A stretch of 6,062 nucleotides of DNA. Source: Acidobacteria bacterium AH-259-G07. GTDB lineage: Bacteria > Acidobacteriota > UBA6911 > RPQK01 > JADFOI01. The position numbers and the translations under genes are program-made. Shown in pieces: positions 1 to 5,086 of this stretch; position 1 is the first letter of the stretch, and every line of letters starts with the position of its first letter. The stretch covers positions 1 through 6,062 of the forward strand of contig JALLON010000164.1 of NCBI GenBank assembly GCA_027717925.1, given 5' to 3'. Below the pieces are notes generated by a model, which was not told the DNA's origin, did no database searches, and worked only from the letters and a program-made list of their open reading frames with translations.

Positions 1-58
1 AGCCGTCAGAAGTAATAATTGGAAATCCTTTCGTTCTACCTATAAACAACACATTCCT

Positions 59-685
59 TTGCCACCACCATTTTGCAACATTGTATGGCCGGCGATAATC
101 TTCGAGGGAGCCCTCCTGGCGCTGGCGTGCGCTCTGGGCTGGCTGCTCGACTATCCGCCGTTTGAACAGATCCATCTCAGGTGGCAAGCCGTGGCTCGGG
201 GACTGGTCGCCACGTGCCTTCCGCTCTTGGCATTATTGTGGTGCATACGCTCACAATGGGGGCCCTTTCATCGGCTATTGCGCGAGGTCGAGGAGACGCT
301 CGTCCCCCTGTTCACTGGCTGTTCGGACTTCGAGTTAGCCCTGATCTCGATTTTGGCCGGGTTCGGCGAGGAAGCTCTATTCCGCGGGGTCATCCAGACC
401 ACTCTTGCCAATTTGTTCAACCCGTGGCTGGCCTTAGCGGTGGCGAGTACGCTATTTGGGCTTGCTCATTTCATTACACCGACCTATGCCGCGCTTGCGA
501 GCTTGATTGGGCTTTACCTTGGCTGGCTTTCCATGGTCTACAATAACCTCCTGTTGGCCATCATCGTGCACGCCTTGTACGACTTCGTGGCATTGATGTA
601 CTTGGTGCGGAAGTACAAGGCACGGCACGAGGACGAACCACCGCCCGGCTCGGTTAACCGGCTGCGAGAAAACCCCAGGGCGTGA
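59..685 (+). CDS. CPBP (Abi/CaaX-type) family intramembrane metalloprotease
   Basis: Multi-spanning membrane protein of 208 residues from a TTG start. The three CPBP motifs occur in order: GEEALFRG with E104, E105 and R109; FGLAH with F133 and H137; and HALYD with H171 and D174. In the family these glutamates and histidines form the metal-dependent active site inside the membrane. Hydrophobic stretches lie at about 11-30, 48-63, 91-103, 122-136, 143-158 and 163-183, and the tail (184-208) is charged and probably cytoplasmic. The family includes CaaX-type proteases and bacteriocin self-immunity proteins; the substrate here is unknown. The start is uncertain: no clear ribosome-binding site precedes the TTG, no in-frame ATG is present, and the frame stays open to base 2, so the gene may begin upstream of the window. 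The conserved part begins near residue 10 (PAIIFEG), so little is likely missing. The gene is convergent with the adaptor gene and shows no operon partner here. Confidence 0.87.
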   Translation: MPPPFCNIVWPAIIFEGALLALACALGWLLDYPPFEQIHLRWQAVARGLVATCLPLLALLWCIRSQWGPFHRLLREVEETLVPLFTGCSDFELALISILAGFGEEALFRGVIQTTLANLFNPWLALAVASTLFGLAHFITPTYAALASLIGLYLGWLSMVYNNLLLAIIVHALYDFVALMYLVRKYKARHEDEPPPGSVNRLRENPRA

Positions 686-700
686 GCAAATGGGGGTTTT
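669..700. terminator. Likely bidirectional rho-independent terminator between convergent genes
   Basis: An 8-bp perfect inverted repeat, AAAACCCC (669-676) and GGGGTTTT (693-700), encloses a 16-nt loop. Read on either strand, the G-rich arm runs into four T residues, so it can act for the CPBP gene on + and for the adaptor gene on -. The CPBP stop codon (683-685) lies in the loop. The T-run is short and forms part of the stem, and the loop is large, so strength is uncertain. Confidence 0.6.
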
Positions 701-758
701 GGTTGACAGTGATGTCCTGGTTGATGTGGCAAGAATGAATCAAAGTGCTATCCAGGCT

Positions 759-2303
759 TTACCGGTTCGCCTCATTCTCTATCTTGACGGCATCCCTCTC
801 CTTTAGGGTTCGGAGGGCTTTATAACTGCCCGTGATGATCTCATTTCCCTCTTTCAATCCCGAGAGCACTTCGATTTCAGTGTCGCCCGTAATTCCGGTC
901 TTCACCTCGATGAACTCAGCCTTGCCCTCATTCACCACAAAGACTCCTTGAAATTCCTCTGGCTCGCGTTTCTTTGCCTCTTTCTTGTCTTGATGAACAT
1001 CCTTCTTGTTCGCTGCTTCGCTGCCCTCGAGTTTAACTATGTTGCCCTTTTCATCCACCTCGAACTCGCGTATCGCCAGCGCCTGTATGGGGATGGCGAG
1101 AACGTCTTCTCGAATAGCTGTTGTGATTTCGGCTGTACAGCTGAGCCCAGGGCGCAGTGTCGCGGGTGGGTCATCCAGTTGAATCACTACCTTGAAGTCT
1201 TTCGCTTCCTGCTGTCGTCCAGCTGTGTTAATCGCGGAGTTCCCAATCTCGGTGACAGAGCCTTTAATGGGTGTATCGGGGAGCGCGTCAACCTTCACCT
1301 GAGCTTCCTGCCCAAGCTTTACGTTCACGATATCGGTCTCATCTACTTCAATTTCCGCCTCGATAGTCGAGAGATCGGCAATCTCCATCAGAGTGGCTGC
1401 AGGGTTATTTAGAGTTCCCGGCACCGCTCTTTCTCCGACTTCCACATTCAATTTGGTGATCACCCCGCTCAACGGAGAGCGAATGACAGTCTTTGACAGT
1501 AGATCTTGATTACGAGCCAAGAGAGCACGGTTTTGTTCGACGCGGCTTAAAGCACTTTTGTATGCATTCCTCACCTGCTCCAAGATCACTTCAGAGACCG
1601 CCAACTGGGCTTTGGCTTGATCTAAACGTGCTTCGGCCGAAGCGAGAGCCGTCTCAGCTCTTACCAGGTCGTTTTTAGCCGCTTCGTAGACTTCCCTGGA
1701 AATAAGATTGTCTTCGTACAATTGCTGTTTGCGATCAAAAGCATTCTGGGCGATCCCCAGAGTCTTCTGGGCACCCAGGAACTCGGCTTCCATCACGCGG
1801 ATATTGGCTCGGTCGCGGTCAAGATTGGATTTCTGAAGAGTAATCTGAGCCTTCTGGCTAGCGGCCTCCGCAAGAGCAACTTCAAGCAAGGCTTGCTGAG
1901 CGCGTGTTTCAGCTTCGCTTTGAGTCGGGTCAATCCGAAGGAGCAAATAGCCCTTCTCAACCCGGTCTCCCTCTTTGACATGCAAATCCGTAATAACGCC
2001 GGCGATTTCAGCCTGCAACTCCACGTATTCCTTGGGTTTAATTTCCCCGGATGCGGAGGCCTTGGAGACCAGGCGATTTTTCCGTTCCACTATTGCGGTT
2101 TGAACGGAGACCACCTGAGCCCTGTGTACATTGATACTATAGCCGACAATGGCGCTGAGGATAACAAGCACAGCGACGCTTATTAGAATCTTACTTTTGA
2201 TACCCACTTGGTCTTTGATTCTACTACATGAACAGCAATTGCCGACCCAATGCTCACCCGGCGCTTGTTTTTGAGGCTGCTCAACCATCGTCGAGAAGCT
2301 CAC
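759..2303 (-). CDS. MacA-like periplasmic adaptor (membrane fusion protein, HlyD family) of an ABC efflux system
   Basis: The 514-residue product has the membrane-fusion layout. A single membrane anchor lies at about 38-58. The first half of the lipoyl/barrel-sandwich domain follows at about 85-126 (GEIKPKEYVELQAEIAGVI onward). A long coiled-coil hairpin rich in A, Q, E, L and R spans about 128-270. The second lipoyl half is at 271-296 (VIRSPLSGVITKLNVEVGER), a beta-barrel runs about 310-396, and a membrane-proximal domain ends the protein. MacA-type adaptors bridge an inner-membrane MacB-type ABC transporter to an outer-membrane TolC-like channel. The divergent MacB-type permeases next door support this role. 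A charged segment at about 412-451 (KKDVHQDKKEAKKREPEE) is inserted before the last domain. Start choice is open: GTG at 2303 (AGAAG 9 nt upstream), ATG at 2288 (GGTGAG 10 nt upstream), or GTG at 2207, which gives the most family-like N-terminus. Substrate unknown. Confidence 0.88.
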   Translation of the reverse strand: MSFSTMVEQPQKQAPGEHWVGNCCSCSRIKDQVGIKSKILISVAVLVILSAIVGYSINVHRAQVVSVQTAIVERKNRLVSKASASGEIKPKEYVELQAEIAGVITDLHVKEGDRVEKGYLLLRIDPTQSEAETRAQQALLEVALAEAASQKAQITLQKSNLDRDRANIRVMEAEFLGAQKTLGIAQNAFDRKQQLYEDNLISREVYEAAKNDLVRAETALASAEARLDQAKAQLAVSEVILEQVRNAYKSALSRVEQNRALLARNQDLLSKTVIRSPLSGVITKLNVEVGERAVPGTLNNPAATLMEIADLSTIEAEIEVDETDIVNVKLGQEAQVKVDALPDTPIKGSVTEIGNSAINTAGRQQEAKDFKVVIQLDDPPATLRPGLSCTAEITTAIREDVLAIPIQALAIREFEVDEKGNIVKLEGSEAANKKDVHQDKKEAKKREPEEFQGVFVVNEGKAEFIEVKTGITGDTEIEVLSGLKEGNEIITGSYKALRTLKERDAVKIENEANR

Positions 2304-2385
2304 CGTTTCTCGCTTCTTTCAGAGACCACCAAAAAAGCTTCAAGAATTTATGCTGCCTTCCCAGAGAGATTCTATTTTTGCTTCT

Positions 2386-2405
2386 CGTCTTCTAATTGAA
2401 AGACG
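2386..2405. promoter_or_regulatory. 20-bp dyad, candidate operator in the divergent promoter region
   Basis: CGTCTT (2386-2391) and AAGACG (2400-2405) are perfect inverted arms around an 8-bp centre whose middle AATT is itself symmetric; 8 of 10 base pairs match. The dyad lies between the divergent adaptor and permease genes. Its centre (2395.5) is about 60 bp upstream of the transcription start expected from the -10-like box at 2441-2449, a distance suited to an activator or to a repressor of the opposite gene. The size fits a dimeric helix-turn-helix regulator. No regulator gene is in the window, so its identity is unknown. Confidence 0.45.
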
Positions 2406-2440
2406 GATTCTCCCACGAACAAACCGCCCCTTTTGTAGCG

Positions 2441-2449
2441 TATGATAAT
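2441..2449 (+). promoter_or_regulatory. Candidate -10 element for the permease operon
   Basis: TATGATAAT matches a sigma-70-type -10 box (TATGAT or GATAAT against TATAAT). No good -35 hexamer sits 16-18 bp upstream; the nearest TTGAAA (2396-2401) is too far, so an activator bound at the adjacent dyad could compensate. The expected transcript would start near 2456, which places the first in-frame ATG (2442) inside the promoter and leaves a leader of about 50 nt before the ATG at 2508. Confidence 0.4.
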
Positions 2450-2507
2450 AGATCGAGGGCGAAAAATTATTTCGCTCGACCTGACGCTGGCAGTTGACTT
2501 CTTTGTT

Positions 2508-3755
2508 ATGAAACTTCGCGCAAACCTCTTTTGGGAAGCTACTCAAATCGCCTTTCAGTCGATTTGGGGCCACAAGTTGCGGAATTTCCTCACGCTCCTG
2601 GGGATTATTATCGGAGTTGCCTCGGTTATGGTGGTCGGTGCTGCCATCAAAGGTGCCGAATCCTACGTTCTCGACACTGTCTCGAAGACACTGGGCAGTA
2701 ACTCGTTTGTGCTGTCCAAATTTGGTCACGTCGGTCAACTGAGTGAAGAAGAATGGGAGCGGATGGTCCGCCACAACAAAGACCTCCTGCTAGAGGATGT
2801 CGACTTCGTGGAAGAGCGCTGCAGCGATTGCTCCGTGGTCTCCGGTGAGATCAGCAGTAGACATACCGTCTACTACGGGGCAGAGGAAATGTACAACGTT
2901 CGAGTCGGAGGCGTTACTGAGAACATCGTCTTTCTTAGAAACCTCACTGTGGTAGAAGGGCGTTTCTTTTCCCGACATGAAGAGCACCATTCCCGTTTCG
3001 TGTGCGTAATTGGCCGGGACCTAAAGGAGAAGTTTTTCCCTAATCTGGACCCCTTGGGACGTGAAATCAAGATCCGCAATGAACGCTTGCGGGTCGTCGG
3101 GGTTTTAGAAAAACTGGGATCGGCCTTCGGTGTGAGTCTTGACAGCATCGTGTATCTTCCCATCACTACTTACCGGAAAATCTTCGGGTCCCGCAGAACC
3201 ATCACCATCCGGGGATCATCCACCAATCAAGAAAGCTTTGAATCGGCCCTTGACCAGGTTCGTGTGGCCATGCGCATTCGTCACAAGTTAAAGCCGAATG
3301 AGGAGGAGGACTTTGGGCTGGTTTCAAGTGAAGAGATCAACTCTATAGTGAAGGAGTTTGTAGGAGCCGTCGCCATGGTCATCACGCCTGTTACGCTGAT
3401 CTCACTGGTGGTCGCGGGGGTCGTTATCATGAACATCATGCTCGTTTCCGTCACCGAACGCACCTTTGAGATCGGTCTTCGCAAGGCCCTCGGAGGCCGT
3501 CGCCGAGACATACTCTATCAATTCCTCATAGAGTCCTTTTTCTTGGCATCGCTGGGCGGGGTACTCGGGTTAGGGCTGGCCTCGATTATCGCACGGACGG
3601 TGGAAGTCTCAACGCCGATCCCCATGAGGATTAGCGCCGGATACATCATCCTGGCCATCGGCGTGTCCGGGGGAATCGGCATTATCTGTGGGATCTATCC
3701 GGCCATGAAGGCCTCGAAACTGGATCCGATCGTGGCGATCGTGGCAGAACGATGA
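2508..3755 (+). CDS. MacB/FtsX-type ABC transporter permease, first subunit (no ATPase domain)
   Basis: Inner-membrane permease of 415 residues. TM1 lies at about 26-47 (FLTLLGIIIGVASVMVVGA), a large periplasmic MacB_PCD-type domain at about 48-283, and three C-terminal helices at about 285-312, 338-362 and 377-400. The hallmark cytoplasmic segment VSVTERTFEIGLRKALGGRR begins at V314 and couples to an ABC ATPase in this family. Such permeases work as dimers by transducing ATP-driven movement to the periplasm rather than by forming a channel. The start at 2508 is preferred over the ATG at 2442 because it gives a family-like N-terminus, matches the 415-residue length of the next subunit, and leaves the earlier ATG inside a -10-like box. 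Neither start has a clear ribosome-binding site. Periplasmic cysteines occur at 105, 108 (CxxC) and 166. The C-terminus ends PIVAIVAER rather than the usual PIEALRYE-like tail. Substrate unknown. Confidence 0.88.
   Translation: MKLRANLFWEATQIAFQSIWGHKLRNFLTLLGIIIGVASVMVVGAAIKGAESYVLDTVSKTLGSNSFVLSKFGHVGQLSEEEWERMVRHNKDLLLEDVDFVEERCSDCSVVSGEISSRHTVYYGAEEMYNVRVGGVTENIVFLRNLTVVEGRFFSRHEEHHSRFVCVIGRDLKEKFFPNLDPLGREIKIRNERLRVVGVLEKLGSAFGVSLDSIVYLPITTYRKIFGSRRTITIRGSSTNQESFESALDQVRVAMRIRHKLKPNEEEDFGLVSSEEINSIVKEFVGAVAMVITPVTLISLVVAGVVIMNIMLVSVTERTFEIGLRKALGGRRRDILYQFLIESFFLASLGGVLGLGLASIIARTVEVSTPIPMRISAGYIILAIGVSGGIGIICGIYPAMKASKLDPIVAIVAER
3728..3745 (+). repeat. 9-bp perfect tandem repeat at the permease 1 C-terminus
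   Basis: GATCGTGGC occurs twice back to back (3728-3736 and 3737-3745) and encodes most of the IVAIVAE tail. Being a multiple of three, the duplication keeps frame. It replaces the tail usual in MacB-type permeases, so it may be a recent slippage event, though chance is possible. Confidence 0.4.
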
Positions 3756-4999
3756 ATAAAACGCAATACCTGGAAAACATCAGGATGGGTTTGAATACAC
3801 TGCGCAGCCACCCACTGCGCAGTTTCCTGACGGTCCTGGGGGTGATTATCGGAGTGATGACCGTCATTGTAATTTCCTCAATCCTGACGGGAATGCGGAG
3901 TAACATTCTGTCTCTTGTGGAGGAATATGGCACAGATAACATCTATGCCTTCCACCTGAGCACCGGACCACAGATCGGACCGCGAGATCGAAAGGAGTGG
4001 ATGAGAGACCCATTAACTGTAGAGGATGCTGAAGCACTCAAAACTCAGAGCGATTCCATCAAGGATGTAGCGTACTGGGGGTTCGGTTGGCGCTTCAACT
4101 CAACCATCCAGTACCGAGGACAAACTTACCGCAGGGCTGACCTTCAAGGGGCATCACCGAATCTGATCCATGCCTACAACGCAGCTCTCTCGGAAGGAAG
4201 GTTTATCACTAAAGCGGACAATCTGCATCACAAGGCGGTTTGTGTTCTAGGGGTGAACGTTGTCGAAGCCTTGTTTCCTCATCATCAGCGAGTGGTTGGC
4301 CGAGCCATCACAATTGGAGGCCATAACTTTACCGTGGTCGGCCTATTGGAGAAGCGCAAAGCGACTTTTTTCGGCGAAAACGATGAAGATAATCTGGTCC
4401 AGATTCCCTACCGCACCTTTCGCAAACTTTCCCCCAGAGACGATTTCTTACTGATCATGATTCTGGCCAGATCAGGGCAACTTCAAACCGCTCTTGATCA
4501 CACCGAGATGATTTTGCGCCGGCAGCGGGGGCTGAGAAGCGATCAGGCCAATGACTTTGATATCACCACATTTGACAAACTGGTCGATCAATTCGACGCC
4601 ATTGTGGGGGGAATTGGACTTGTTGCCATTGCCATCTCTGCAGTAGGCCTTATGGTGGGCGGAATCGGGGTCATGAATATTATGCTGGTTTCAGTGACTG
4701 AACGCACCCGGGAGATCGGAGTGCGCAAAGCGATCGGAGCCAAGCGCCAGGACATTGCTTCTCAGTTTCTTTTCGAGGCTATCACCCTGACCACGGTGGG
4801 AGGTGTTCTCGGAATTCTGGTTGCCATTTTGGTCAGCTATGTTGTGATCTGGTTCCTTCCAGAATTGCCGGCCTCGATTCCGATATGGGCGGTGATCACT
4901 GGTTTTATGGTGGCGGTTTGCGTCGGCCTCATCTTCGGAGTCTGGCCGGCTGTGAAGGCATCACGCCTGGATCCCATTGAGTGCTTGCGCTACGAGTAA
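3752..4999 (+). CDS. MacB/FtsX-type ABC transporter permease, second subunit (no ATPase domain)
   Basis: A second 415-residue inner-membrane permease, paralogous to the one upstream. TM1 is at about 25-47 (FLTVLGVIIGVMTVIVISS), the periplasmic MacB_PCD-type domain at about 48-283, and C-terminal helices at about 285-312, 340-367 and 377-400. The coupling segment VSVTERTREIGVRKAIGAKR starts at V314, the same residue number as in its neighbour. The protein ends in the family-typical ASRLDPIECLRYE. It keeps the conserved DNIYAF strand after TM1 and the VEDAEAL helix. The start ATG overlaps the preceding stop in ATGA (3752-3755), and there is no strong ribosome-binding site, so translation is probably coupled and the two subunits made in equal amounts, as expected for a heterodimer. 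No nucleotide-binding domain is present; an ATPase encoded elsewhere must power the complex. Likely partner of the divergent MacA-like adaptor. Confidence 0.9.
   Translation: MNKTQYLENIRMGLNTLRSHPLRSFLTVLGVIIGVMTVIVISSILTGMRSNILSLVEEYGTDNIYAFHLSTGPQIGPRDRKEWMRDPLTVEDAEALKTQSDSIKDVAYWGFGWRFNSTIQYRGQTYRRADLQGASPNLIHAYNAALSEGRFITKADNLHHKAVCVLGVNVVEALFPHHQRVVGRAITIGGHNFTVVGLLEKRKATFFGENDEDNLVQIPYRTFRKLSPRDDFLLIMILARSGQLQTALDHTEMILRRQRGLRSDQANDFDITTFDKLVDQFDAIVGGIGLVAIAISAVGLMVGGIGVMNIMLVSVTERTREIGVRKAIGAKRQDIASQFLFEAITLTTVGGVLGILVAILVSYVVIWFLPELPASIPIWAVITGFMVAVCVGLIFGVWPAVKASRLDPIECLRYE
3799..3823 (+). repeat. Perfect 9-bp GC-rich hairpin inside the second permease gene
   Basis: ACTGCGCAG (3799-3807) and CTGCGCAGT (3815-3823) are exact inverted arms around a 7-nt loop. 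The core CTGCGCAG is itself a palindrome, so the two copies are also direct repeats. It lies about 50 nt after the start codon of permease 2 and encodes LRS-HP-LRS. It could form a stable mRNA stem affecting translation; no T-run follows, so it is not a terminator. Confidence 0.5.
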
Positions 5000-5086
5000 G
5001 GTTTATGATTAGACGTTGCAGCTCGAAGAAGTCTTGACCTCTTGACGGTGGCTTTTTATTTCGGGATTCGGGCCTAGAATAGTGGG

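Noticed and set aside
59..685. Bacteriocin self-immunity role for the CPBP protein
   Set aside because: No bacteriocin precursor, leader peptide or modification enzyme is visible nearby, so only the general protease family is assigned.
948..2186. Open frames of 154 codons on the + strand (948-1412 and 1722-2186)
   Set aside because: They lie antisense within the adaptor gene, resemble no family, and the opposite strand encodes a coherent HlyD-type protein.
2304..2380. A sigma-70 promoter for the adaptor gene on the minus strand
   Set aside because: TAGAAT (complement of 2369-2374) is a passable -10, but no acceptable -35 lies 16-19 bp upstream, so it is not annotated.
2340..2774. 144-codon minus-strand frame overlapping the divergent promoter region and the start of permease 1
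   Set aside because: No domain resemblance; it crosses the start of a well-supported gene on the other strand and covers the putative control region.
5028..5061. Possible terminator for the permease operon ahead of GCTTTTTATTT
   Set aside because: The T-run is suggestive, but the best stem found (ACC with GGT) is only about 3-4 bp, too weak to call.
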